A DNA stretch of 64,000 bases from Platerodrilus igneus. Its lineage: Eukaryota > Arthropoda > Insecta > Coleoptera > Lycidae. The notes beneath the pieces are model-generated. The model was not told where the DNA came from and searched no databases. It saw only the letters and a list, made by a program, of their open reading frames with translations. Below, one piece after another: positions 23,701-34,036 of this stretch. Location of the stretch: NCBI GenBank assembly GCA_036346225.1, contig JARFIW010001480.1:15557501-15621500 (forward strand), written 5' to 3'. Numbering within the stretch: the stretch's first letter is position 1; the number at the start of each line of letters is the position of its first letter. A program made the translations under genes and the position numbers.

Positions 23701-25970
23701 AACGCTACGGACGGGATCCAATCCACCTACATAGCCATCAGAACGATCTCCTAGAGTTCGTGACGCCAAACGCACGCCATAATTGCGAATAATCCGCCAT
23801 CAATTTGCAATTTATACCAACCAAGGATGTCGCCCGTATGCCAGCATCTCCGCCTACCAGCCGCAGAGTACTGAAGTCACAGTCGCTAGTTGCCGCATTG
23901 CATTCGGCGTAACGATGGTCATCATCCTCTACGCAACACCAGATGGAAGTAAGTCTTTGTCGTGAAGCTACAATATTCACTTCAACAATGTAGAAATACC
24001 TTCTGCAACTTTACAAACTAAAGTGATTCCAGTTATTAAAGATATTTGCAATAATTACGCACACAAAATTTTTTAAAATATTTTCTCTGTGTGGCATGCT
24101 GCTATTAATGCAAAATTATTTCCTATTTTTAACTTGTAAATAAATATTATCTCTGTTGCATTAAGAAGGTGATCTTATGCCCATCCAAAACGCCACAAAA
24201 TAATATACTGGATATTGCATTTAAAATACCAAAGTGACCCATGTTTTAGGTGAAACGATCAATTTAGCAATAGTGTAAATAACAAATCAAAAATCGTCAT
24301 ATCATTGAACCCTCACATCCCAAATTTTGTACATTTCTGACAACCCGTTTCCGAAACAATTAGACGTTTCCAGACCTTTCTTCTTCAGACATTATTTCTT
24401 TATTCAAATCAGGACAAATGCACTTCGTTTCTAAAATTGATTGCAATTTTGACAAAACTCGAATTCGCTTCAGTTCCCTGTTTGATATGTGTTTAATGCT
24501 TATTAGAAAACTTTTAGTAAATTAAACAGCTGTTCATACATGTGAAATTGTTTCTATAAATCACTGCGATTAGAGTTGACTATCTTGATAAAATTCGATT
24601 GTGTTTTTTGTACACTGTACAAACCGAACAAGTTTGTCTTCTCCTTTACACGGTTTATTGAAAAAAATAAAAAAGCTTTTAAGAACACATAAAAATATAT
24701 GTTGGATGTCTTGTTATAAAGCTTCAAATTTTATTGGACTAAAGATAAAATTCCCGAAGGGATAAGAAGGTAAAAACTGTCAACACAATTTTTTATACTT
24801 TGCTTTTTGTGTATATGGCGTATTGTCATCACACATAGAATTACACGAAGGAGGATCAACCAGGTTATCACCAAAGGCGAAATGGCAGTTTCTTTTAGTA
24901 CATAAGCTTTGTCTTGCCATTTTTTCGCTTTCACTTATAGCATAGCTCAAGTTCTTATCACGGTCTAACGCTAAAAAACCGAAAATGAGCAAATGGAACC
25001 TTCTGATAACAGCCTGGAATTTAGAATCCATCGCTAGCTAGAAATATCTTGCTTTCTGTAAATGTTTCGCAGTTTGTGTGATTTTTACATCATCACTGAA
25101 AGAATGTTTTCTGGCAACCACTGAAGTTAGAAAAGTTTTCCTTTGGCTGAGCTTTCAATACGCATTAGCATAAATATTATTTATCACTTAGCTGACACCG
25201 GAAAATTCTCGGCTTGCCATTTGAATTGTAAATTACACGCATGAAAAACAAAAGGAACATGAAGATAACTCGCCACAAATCAAAACTGGAGAAGCACTAC
25301 ACAAATGTGCCGAATCATAAGCTATAAAATAATTCACACAAAAAGAAAACCTCTCTTCGAAGTGTCAATATCATCATTTTTAGAAATATTTGGAAGGATT
25401 TCCGGTTACATCTGCATCCTAGAGATTTGTTTTAATATTGCAAAAATTATTTAAGGGTTTTTTAATAATAAGAAGTTAGATATATATCACAATCTTGAGG
25501 TCCTAGACATTTTGTAACTAAAGTGCCTAGTCAGCTTAGGTATATAACAGCTACAGGCAATTTAGCTGCTAATACAACATATCAAAGGCGAAGGACCGGG
25601 GCGAAATGGATCCTATAAACAAAATTAAAATTTTAAATACAGGAACTAGTAAGTCTGAGGAACTGATACTTTACAGGACTAATTATAATATTTTATCATT
25701 TTTGGGAATCAAATAGGTAAAAGCAAGTACCAAGCTTGCGAAAAAATGCTGCTTATCTAAAAATAATGTGTTAGATGAGAAAATATTCTTATAATCTTCT
25801 CTGTGTAATTTCCTTTATATGACTGTATGCGAGTGTATGAAAGATTTTGTATTTATCTATTTATTTATTTATTTTCTAACCAGTTTCGGCATGCTGTCTG
25901 ATAATTTAAGTATGTCTGATCCAGTTATAACAATGTCGGTTCAGTTGGGGTTTGAGTTGTTTGAATGTGT
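23701..25970. other. Region of unknown content
   Basis: No protein family recognised apart from one small cysteine-containing frame at 24780-25031. The first 250 bases (23701-23960) are less AT-rich than the surroundings and may be leader sequence of a gypsy element. Confidence 0.4.
24780..25031 (-). CDS. Hypothetical small cysteine-containing protein
   Basis: An 83-codon frame from ATG to stop. A hydrophobic stretch at about residues 12-21 (FHLLIFGFLA) could be part of a signal peptide. After about residue 43 there are five cysteines with spacing C-x4-C-x13-C-x3-C-x15-C, the last at the C-terminus. I do not recognise the family, and an odd cysteine number argues against a simple disulfide-knot peptide. 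In AT-rich DNA a frame of this length can arise by chance. A spliced exon is also possible, since GTGATAAG about 70 bases in resembles a donor. Confidence 0.2.
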   Translation of the reverse strand: MDSKFQAVIRRFHLLIFGFLALDRDKNLSYAISESEKMARQSLCTKRNCHFAFGDNLVDPPSCNSMCDDNTPYTQKAKYKKLC

Positions 25971-25974
25971 TTTC

Positions 25975-26100
25975 TTTGTGTGTTTTCGCGCGGGTGCGCG
26001 CGCACGGGAGTGTGTGTTGGGTTTGTGTGTGTGTGAGTGCGTGCGTGCGTGCGTCCGTGCGTGCGTGCATGCGTTTGTGCGTGCGTGTGTGTATGTGTTT
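25975..26100 (+). repeat. GT/GTGC-rich low-complexity tract, copy 1
   Basis: Alternating GTGT, GTGC and GCGC units with GTGCGTGC runs. Followed by a unique tail (TAGTCTCGATCATCGG at about 26132) that recurs after the second tract. Open frames on both strands here are repeat artefacts. Confidence 0.85.
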
Positions 26101-26254
26101 TAGTGTTACGTTTATACTTGCTGTTTTTATTTAGTCTCGATCATCGGTAGCCGGAGGTCAGAGATAGAGCTGTCTGTGTTCGTAGTGTATGACCCCGGCT
26201 TCTGCATCCTAAAACCGTGAGTTGTTGTTGAACCGTACTTAAGTGTTCGTGTGG

Positions 26255-26395
26255 GGGTATATGCGTTCGTGAGTGTGTGTGCGTGCGTGCGTGTGTGCGT
26301 GCGTGCATGTGCGCGCGCGCGTGTTTGGATGATTGTGTGGTGTGTTCGGGCGTGCGTGTGTACGTATGGTGTGTGTTTGTCTGTGTATATGTGTA
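26255..26395 (+). repeat. GT/GTGC-rich low-complexity tract, copy 2
   Basis: Same composition as copy 1. Its tail at about 26437-26505 (CAGTCTCGACCATCGG, TCAGAGA, GTAGT..ATAGTGTA) matches the tail after copy 1 at 26132-26205, so the whole unit of about 300 bp is duplicated. Confidence 0.85.
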
Positions 26396-26800
26396 GGGCT
26401 TTCTTTGTTTTGTTGTGCTGTCGCATACTTCTTACACAGTCTCGACCATCGGCATTCGGAAATCAGAGACTGAGGTGTCGGTAGTCATAGTGTACTGTTG
26501 AATATATCACAGCGCCCGAGCTGAACACAAAACAGACTAAAGAATTGCAGTTAACTATGTCAAAGTGCACGAGCTGGAAACAGAACAGACTAAGAATCCC
26601 AAGAAATTCCAACTCATTTTTTGTGGTACCCAAAAATTAGCACGCTCATTGGTCAGACTAAATTTAGAGATTCTTTTACATTTAAAAATCGAAATACACC
26701 ATTCCATTAATTAAAGACATCTTCAACGTTTTGCAACACAGGAAGCATAGAAAATGGAAGTATATAAATATAATTGCAAATTCTTCGAAAGACATTCGTT

Positions 26801-26935
26801 AGTGCTCACCATAGCCTAAGGAATCACCTTGCAGTGTTTCCCATAGCCTGCAAAATTTTCAGCGAGCAGCGCTTTCCATAGCCTGCTACACTACAACACG
26901 CAGTGCTCCCCATAGCCCGCGTATTCTCCGACGAT
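26801..26935 (+). repeat. 34-bp tandem repeat, four units
   Basis: Units start at 26801, 26833, 26868 and 26902. Each begins AGTGCT or a close variant and contains CCATAGCCTG followed by a variable half. Unit lengths are 32-35 bp. No coding sense is evident. Confidence 0.85.
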
Positions 26936-27392
26936 GACAAATTATTTAGACCAGGGAAAACGAATTTGTAAACTTATAAAGCAGGTAAAATAACTGGATT
27001 CACTAGTAATATATTTGGCGTATTCTTAGAAAATTTAAATCCATTTTTCATATTAGCTAGCTAGATTTGGATAGTTTTAAGTCGACCCTTCTGGTTGCAC
27101 CGGTAAGCAGAGCTGGCGGCTGCTATCCGTCATTTTGTTTGTATCTTGTTGATCGGGCACACTCCAAATCAACGCTAGGGATACCATCAATCAACCCTAA
27201 ATTAAGTTTTTGTTTCAATTGTTAGATTTTTTAGGATGTGTTAATTTTGAAGTTAAAATAATTAGGAGCACGTTTATATTTTCGCGTTTAACCCTAACGT
27301 AGTACCTTTGGGTGGAGTATTGGGGACGTGGCCGCAAGCATGGCGGCCCTTAATTAAATTATAATGTATTTAACGTTCAGTTGCCTGTTACT

Positions 27393-27860
27393 CGCCACCG
27401 CTCTGTGTCTCTAAATAATCTAGGATAAATTTTCGATTTCACACAATTTGTTTTATATGTCTCGACTAGCTCAGTTCAACCCCACACAGAGTGCACGATG
27501 ATGCAATAACAGAAAAGTTTTTGCCCACCTTTTTTTCTACCTGAATGAGGTAAACAAAATTAACCAAAATTTTTATATTAACCAAAATACGTATAATTTG
27601 TAGCTCCACAACCTTTATAATATTATTCGCTGTTTAAGAAAACCCCTGAATCAAAGTAACAATATAAATCAGTTTGTCCTCAAATTATGATCCCTTAAAT
27701 CCGTTTAAAGCCAGCAAAAATAACTCTGTATACTACTGGAAACACGTTGAACGTTCAATGACCTTTCCCTTTTACGTAATTTCTACGTATCAACTTAAAA
27801 TTTTTGATGATCCTTTACATAAATATCTCAGTACATAAATTTAAATATTCAAAAAGAAAT
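27393..27860 (+). repeat. Inverted repeat C, left arm
   Basis: Matches the reverse complement of 37690-38085. Shared blocks from the outer end inward: CACCGCTCTGTGT, CGACTAGCTCAG / CGGCTAGCCCAG, CACACAGAGTGCAC, TTTAAAGCCAGCAA, CTACTGGAAA, AACGTTCAA, AATTTTTGAT. The outer boundary is sharp near CACCGCTCTGTG. Confidence 0.75.
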
Positions 27861-28074
27861 GAATGCCTTATGCCATTAATGAATTTTATCTCAGACCTGT
27901 TGTTTTTCCCCGTTGAACTCCTGATTATGAATACGCGTCTCTGTATGCACCCCAATTCTTAGAACTGCCACTGCTTGCTGTTGACCAGTATCTTTGGATT
28001 GTTTTCAGTTAAATTTTCTTATTGATTGTGTTTGGTAGTACAGCTTGGGTAAACGTCCAGTTTAACACTTAATC

Positions 28075-28196
28075 GTTTACTTAGTTGAATTTAGTTCGAT
28101 CCTTAGTTCAATCCTCAGTTTAATACTTAGTTCAATCCTTAGTTCAATAATTAGTACAATATTTAGTTCAATATTTAGTTCAATAATTGGTGCCTT
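28075..28196 (+). repeat. 12-13-bp tandem repeat (TTAGTTCAATCC type)
   Basis: About nine successive units close to TTAGTTCAATCC, with variants TCAGTTTAATAC, TTAGTACAATAT and TTAGTTCAATAA. No coding sense. Confidence 0.9.
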
Positions 28197-29022
28197 GAGT
28201 TAATAAAATATTAAAGATTATGTTTAATTAGAATTTTGGACTTACGTTTTAAATGTCAACGGCAAATTTCGGTTGCATGTTTGCACTTGTACTAGTTTTT
28301 GGAAACTAGGAGTTAGAAAACCGCAATTATTTAGCATTAAAAAAACGTAATTTGTATATTATGCAAAGAGCAAACATTTAACACCCTGTATAAGGATCGC
28401 AATTAATTTTAATTAATGCCGAGTAGCATATCGTTCAACAATAAACACATATGCAGCAAAAGAAATAACTCTACACGCAATCAAATCTGTCCTAAACCAA
28501 AAATACTCATAAATTATAAATCAATACGCGTTAAATGCAGTAAAAACCTAGAAAATCATAATATAATTCACATTAAACAAGCGGTAACAAAAGCAGATAG
28601 CATAGTGTCCTGCTAAAAAACGCATCCTTCAAAATAAATACGCTTCGGACACGCAAAAATGTAAACAGAAATATGTGAAATTACGTCACTTTGTCTACGT
28701 GCAGTGAATACGAATCCCAAAGTATTATCTTGACAAACAAAGCCATACGTGAAATTACGTGCCAAGGCGAATTAGAAATTCCTGTAACATCAAAACAGAC
28801 GGTATAAAATAAATACAAACTAGAAATATGCTGGAACCTACGTGATCAAGGAATCGATTCGACAAGACAATATCAGAGATAAACCTGTAAAAGCCCAAAA
28901 ATATCCAAAACAACTGATGGTTGGTCATACAATTTGAACAACAGATAAACCAATGAATTTAGATGGAGCGTAGGCTATATAACGCGCAAGTTTGATAAGC
29001 GGATATTTTCACTTTGAACCAC

Positions 29023-30540
29023 TGTGACGCTACAAAACAACACAACACAGGGACGTACTCAATATAGTTCAATACTAATCACAAAAGAGGAACGGCCAAA
29101 TAATACCTTTCCGGGTAGTCGGAGTCAACAGCTTCCATATGCCCTGGACCAACCCAGTACTGAGGCCGGGGTGGGGTAGACCATAAACAACCAGCCAAAT
29201 GAGCGCCACCTAAATCTATAACAGCTGTACTCCGACGGGACTGAAATAGGAAATCCTCACGCTTACCTGTAACACCCAAATCAGCAAAAATTCTCCTCAC
29301 ACCTCACACTCGAGTAATACAAAACTATCTTTTACATACAGTATTGACACTTTACTACAAACATATAATATATTTATAACAACAGTAAACATATAAAAAA
29401 AGGCTCCAATTACCCACCCACTTGTTATGGTGTAATTTCCAATAAACAACCAGCAAATAACCTGTTTGTATAACTCTTACTGCTACTTTTACTATTATAT
29501 TTAACGCAATTCAGCCAACCTATTGAAACAAATCTGCGCCAAGATGGCAGAACAGAATGACTATTAAATAATGTTAAGGGTGGTATACCAGGATCCTCGT
29601 AGATTGACCCTTGAACGCTGAGGGCATTGGTATAAACTACAATTATACCTATAATGATCGGTGCATTGGCTAAACTTCACACACGTGTTAAAATTGTGAA
29701 TAATGTAAATTACAAATTAGTAAATCTGAACCCACCCTATAATAAATGTGTAAACAAAACAGTCTTCAGTAAAGTGTTATTAAATGTGAAAAAAAAATCT
29801 TCAACAAGCAATATCAACCAGACGGTTGCAGTAGAAAAATTAAATGTGGAACGACTCACCCACAGCTGCACTAGTCGTTGTAAGCTGATCTTAGCATAAG
29901 CCAACTAAGGGTTGCGACGGCAAAATAACGACTGGAGCTATTATTGGGGCTAAACTGAAAACTGCAGATCGAGACTGAAAACTGCAAACTGGGATTTGAA
30001 GACTTAGAACTTGGAACTTGGCACGTGGAACTTGGAACCCTAAAATTTATAACCTATAACTTCCATTAATATATTCACGACTTCTTACCGGTCAATTCCG
30101 GGTCCAGTACAAAACAACAAACGAAAAATGTACAAGTGGTCACCAAATACAACGGTCGAGGATTCACTTTAGATCTACAATAGCATAAAAGTTATCTATT
30201 TGAAAGATTCTTCGATACTTACGAATCGCCGAAATCCCAATAAGGAAATAAGAAAATTATTTCAAATCACAACGAATAATTTCCTTCAATTAATCCGCCA
30301 AAACCCTTTCAATAAAGGAGGAAATACAACGTTCCAACGGCGTAATTAAAATTGCTCGATTCGAATCAAGCGTGTCATCAAGAGTATTGTGTTGAGACCA
30401 TCAAAGCTAGTCCGGGAACCGGTACCTGATAACACGGCGTGCTATCACTATTCGAATTCATACAATCTAATTTGGAAAGAATATACTTTTGAAGTACACT
30501 GCTAAATGCAAATGTCGTTATGAAAATTACGACCGTAACA
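29023..30540 (-). repeat. 3' LTR of the young gypsy element
   Basis: 1,518 bp, nearly identical to 35561-37082. It contains a 73-codon frame on the minus strand (29300-29079) that is identical in the other LTR simply because the LTRs are duplicates. Confidence 0.93.
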
Positions 30541-30555
30541 ACTCCCTTCTTACCC
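30541..30555 (-). other. Polypurine tract of the young gypsy element
   Basis: Read on the minus strand, GGGTAAGAAGGGAGT directly precedes the 3' LTR start TGTTACGG. A purine run at this spot primes plus-strand DNA synthesis in LTR elements. Confidence 0.75.
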
Positions 30556-30620
30556 AAAAAAAAAAAAAAAGCTAGCGCTGGGGTTCGAACCCACGCATAA
30601 CCATAACAAAAACACCAAAT
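30556..30620 (-). other. tRNA-like fragment with Pol III B box and T run
   Basis: On the minus strand a GTTATGGTTATGCG D-arm-like stretch is followed directly by GTGGGTTCGAACCCC, a perfect B box (GGTTCGAACCC), then GCGCTAGC and 15 or so T residues. The anticodon arm is missing. It sits between the end of pol and the PPT inside the element. Probably a captured tRNA or SINE end rather than a tRNA gene. Confidence 0.45.
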
Positions 30621-30798
30621 CCGAAGTTTCTTCGCCTTCAAGTAACCTTTGACGACAACAGTTACTCAAAGTACAGTAAAAGGAACAAAACCGACAAAAC
30701 TACTGAAGGGCACCAAAGTGCGCAACGTATCCCAAATACTGAAATCCAAAATCAATGAGCGGAACAGAACAAAATAACTAAACAACAGACAACAAAAC

Positions 30799-30999
30799 TT
30801 AGTCAAGGATCAGGACGGAGATCCTTGGCGTGCCACAATCAACACTACGACCATCATCAGTCTCCAACTGATAAGTCCACGGAGAAACGCATTTAGATAT
30901 AGTAAAGGGTCCTACGTACTTGGGTGCAAGCTTATTTGTAAAATAAACCGCGGCATCCGAGTGTACAAAATTTTGTGCCACACTTTTGGCCCACAACAT
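30799..30999 (-). pseudogene. pol: Integrase C-terminal region (GPF motif)
   Basis: A 67-codon frame that continues the integrase after a frameshift near 31050. It contains KLAPKYVGPFTISK (about residues 25-38), the GPY/F module typical of the integrase C-terminus in this group. No chromodomain follows. The same KLAPKFV wording occurs at the matching place in the element at 53771-60645. Confidence 0.75.
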
Positions 31000-31055
31000 A
31001 ACTATCGGGGCGGCGACGTAGGTCGTACACCTTTTACTACGTACAAAAGCTCTGT

Positions 31056-32477
31056 CTAAACGAGCACGAATATCTTTAAAACCTTTTCAAAAATTGGAGG
31101 TCGATCCACAGGAAGCACAGGATCTTGCCCAATGTCATCACTCACGGGGACTTTGGGTAAATCGTGACTGTCACCCCTATGATGCATTTCACGACTAAAG
31201 TTCACGAAGTACGGCGTGAGACCAGTAGCCTCATGTCTCGACGTACGAACTGCGCATGCGGCTTTCTGAAGCAACGAAGCCCATGTACGTTGATTGTCTT
31301 TAACAAAAGAAGCCAATATAGTTTTCAGAGAACGGTGCTGTCGTTCGGCAGCATTCGGCTGAGGATGATAATTTGCCGTATGGCTGACCTTAACACGATA
31401 GGCATCCATCAGAGATTTAAACTGACGTCCCTGAAGTTGATTGCCGTTATCACAGATTATGGTGAGGGGGACACCGAATAAACAAAACACATGGTCCTCT
31501 AATAATTCAACAAGCTTGGATGAAGTAGCCTCTCTCATGGGGAGAAAAATACAAAACTTACTGAAATAATCCTTTACACTCAACACATACTTGTATCCGG
31601 AAGTGGATCTTGGAAACGGTCCAACAATGTCAACAAAAATAAGTTCCCAAGGTCTTGAGATATCTGGGCGGCCCAAAAGGTATCCAGCAGGTGGTTTCTG
31701 TTCAACCTTGCAAACAATGCAAGTATGACAGTTACGCACATATTTTGCAACATCACTTTTGGCTTTCGGCCAAAAGTACCTAGAACTAATTCGATGGTAG
31801 GTTTTAAAAACATCTAAGTGGCCTGATGTAGGCTCATCATGATTATTACGCACAATCTCCAATCTATGGGACTTGGGGACTACGATCTTCCACTCAGAAG
31901 CAGCCGATTCTAAATCAGGGTATGGGGACTTACACTTTTTGAATAAATTTGACCCATCAAATCGCCATAAGGGAAATCTAAGGGGATCTTTCGAAATCTG
32001 ATCACACATTTTGTGAAACCAACGATCTTTTATATTTTTAAAATGTGGTTCCGGGTTACTAGGGGGTCCGATCTGGTTAATAACAGGCACAAAACGAGAT
32101 AAAGCGTCGGGGACAACGTTGTCTTTGCCACGACGGTGGACAATATCAAAACTGAATTGTTGTAAACGGACACTCCAACGCGCTAAACGACCAGCAGGGT
32201 CTTTTAAATTATCTAGCCAAAGTAAAGCAAAGTGGTCCGTAACAATCGTGAAGTGGGAACCTTCAACATAAGATCTGAACTTGCCGATAGCCCACACTAC
32301 CGCAAGACACTCTTTCTCAGTGGCGGTAAATTTCCGCTCGCTAGGACTCAGAGATCTGCTAATATAACTTATCACCTTTTCGCCATCGGGGTGAATTTGG
32401 GATAAAACAGCGCCCAAGCCATAATCACTGGCATCTGTTTGGATAGTAAATGGTAATTCAAAGTCGGGACAACTCAT
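31056..32477 (-). pseudogene. pol: RNase H and integrase of the young gypsy element
   Basis: A 473-codon open piece of pol. RNase H occupies about residues 1-125, with TDAS (D15), the EKECLAVVW helix and TDH (about 80-82). The integrase zinc domain follows, with H212, H219, C249 and C252. The DDE core has VDIVG (D282), CDNG (D342) and AAERQ (about E377). The piece starts mid-RT because of a frameshift upstream (32477-32568) and ends in a frameshift at about 31056. Both breaks are small indels, so polymerase or sequencing error in homopolymers cannot be excluded for so young a copy. Confidence 0.88.
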
Positions 32478-32567
32478 AATGGGAGCTGATACTAGGAAAT
32501 TTTTAATTTCAGTAAAAGCGGACTCGCATTCATCGGTCCATAAAATTTATGGCCCTTTCGCATTAAT

Positions 32568-33044
32568 TTATTTATAGGGGCTACTACCGTAGAGAAGTTT
32601 GGAAGAAAACGGCGATACCAACCGCATAAACCCAAAAGCGGCGGACTTCAAGAACGTTGCTAGGTTGAGGAAGATCCAAAATGGCCGAAACTTTTCGGGA
32701 TCAACGTGCAACCCTTCCTTATCAACGACGTAGCCTAGATATTTGATTTCGGGTCTACAAAAGTGACATTTCTGTCGAGCTACAGTTAAACCAGCCGATT
32801 TCAACCGACGGAAAATTTCATTGGTTACTTCTAAATGTTTATTGAAGTCGTTAGTAGCAATAACCAAATCATCAAGATAGACGTATACGTAGGAATCGAG
32901 GTCAAGACCGATAACGCGGTCAATAAGTCTCTGCCACGTAGCGGGACTATTATGTAAACCGAAAGGCATTCGGTTGAACTCGAAGAGACCTCTATCGGGA
33001 ACGCTAAAAGCAGTAATTGGGCGGGACGGTTCAGCTACCGGCAC
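32568..33044 (-). pseudogene. pol: Reverse transcriptase palm of the young gypsy element
   Basis: A 158-codon piece with ITAFSVPDRGLFEFNRMPFG, then the catalytic YLDD box at residues 56-59 and the KYLGYVVDKEGLHVDPEKF stretch at about 104-122. The last 38 or so codons look out of frame, so a further indel lies near 32690. RT copies the element RNA into DNA inside virus-like particles. Upstream it is cut from the RT N-terminus by a frameshift at about 33125. Confidence 0.88.
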
Positions 33045-33118
33045 TTGCCAGTAGGCGCTTTTAATATCAATCGAAGTAAGGTACTTGGCGTCGCGAAGTT
33101 TATCGAGGGTCGCTGAAA

Positions 33119-34036
33119 CTAAAGGCAGGGGTAGGCGTCGCGTTCGGTGACCTTATTTACCTTCCGGTAATCAACACAAAACCGATAGCTGCCATCCTTC
33201 TTTCTCGCCATAACCACCGGTGACGACCAAGGACTTGAAGATGGACTAACAACACCTTGTTCTAACATGATGTCCAACTGGGAATTGACAATTTTTTTAA
33301 GGGTTGGAGACAAAGGGTAAAACCTTTGCTTTATTGGTTCAGCACTTGTTCTTATCACATGTTCTACCAAGTGAGTGCAACCTAGTGCGTCGGGCATGTC
33401 TTTAAATAATTGTTCAATCGTCGAATTTAGTAGGGCTGTATGTTCTGGGTTAACTTTATCATCCGATTGTATACTAAATAGGTTTGGTGTTACTGAAGAA
33501 AACTGCCATAGACCGTGGCGTAAGTCAGGTACAATACCCATACTAAACCAAAAATCGGTACCAAGAATCAACGGATCTGGTACGGAAGGAATCACCAGAA
33601 CTTTTATGCAGACAACTTTATTTTGTAATTTAATTGGTAAATTATTAGTGCCACTAATGTTACACATTTGACCATTAGCAACGCGGCATGCTTGAATGTT
33701 ACTAGTTTGAAGTTTTATATTTAATTTACGGAGCTTGTCGTAACCAGCTTGGCCTAATATTGTGTGGGAGGCTCCACTATCAAGCAAACCGAGCATGGGT
33801 ATTCCATAGATGTCCACTTCGAGATAAGGACGTTCGTCGTCTATAACATTCGCCAAAACAAAATTAAGGGTGGCTTTAATAGTAGGGTTAAGATCGTTGT
33901 TGGGGTTATTTTTCTTAGACAGGTCGATCGGATTCGGGGTTGACACAGAGCGCGCAGACCGATCTATCGGCGGCCCAATTGTCCGTTTCCCGAACACTGG
34001 GGACAATTTCGTACGGTATAGTTGGCAGTACCGCAT
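33119..34036 (-). pseudogene. pol: Protease and RT N-terminus of the young gypsy element
   Basis: A 305-codon frame overlapping the end of gag by 73 bases in the -1 frame. The retropepsin motif LLDSGASHTILG lies at about residues 84-95. The RT N-terminus runs from about 241, with SPWSSPVVMARKKDG and FCVDYRKVN. It ends within DAYP, where loss of one base in a short C run (about 33130) brings a premature stop; downstream codons in another frame continue the RT. The first methionine is irrelevant, since entry is expected by ribosomal frameshifting from gag. Confidence 0.88.

Noticed and set aside
25819..26484. Overlapping frames on both strands with C, V, R or H, T, A richness
   Set aside because: Artefacts of GT/AC repeats.
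26801..26935. CRISPR-like array
   Set aside because: Eukaryotic context, only four short degenerate units and no cas genes; simple tandem repeat.
30378..30641. 87-codon frame crossing the 3' LTR boundary
   Set aside because: Crosses LTR, PPT, T run and the tRNA-like fragment; no coding logic.
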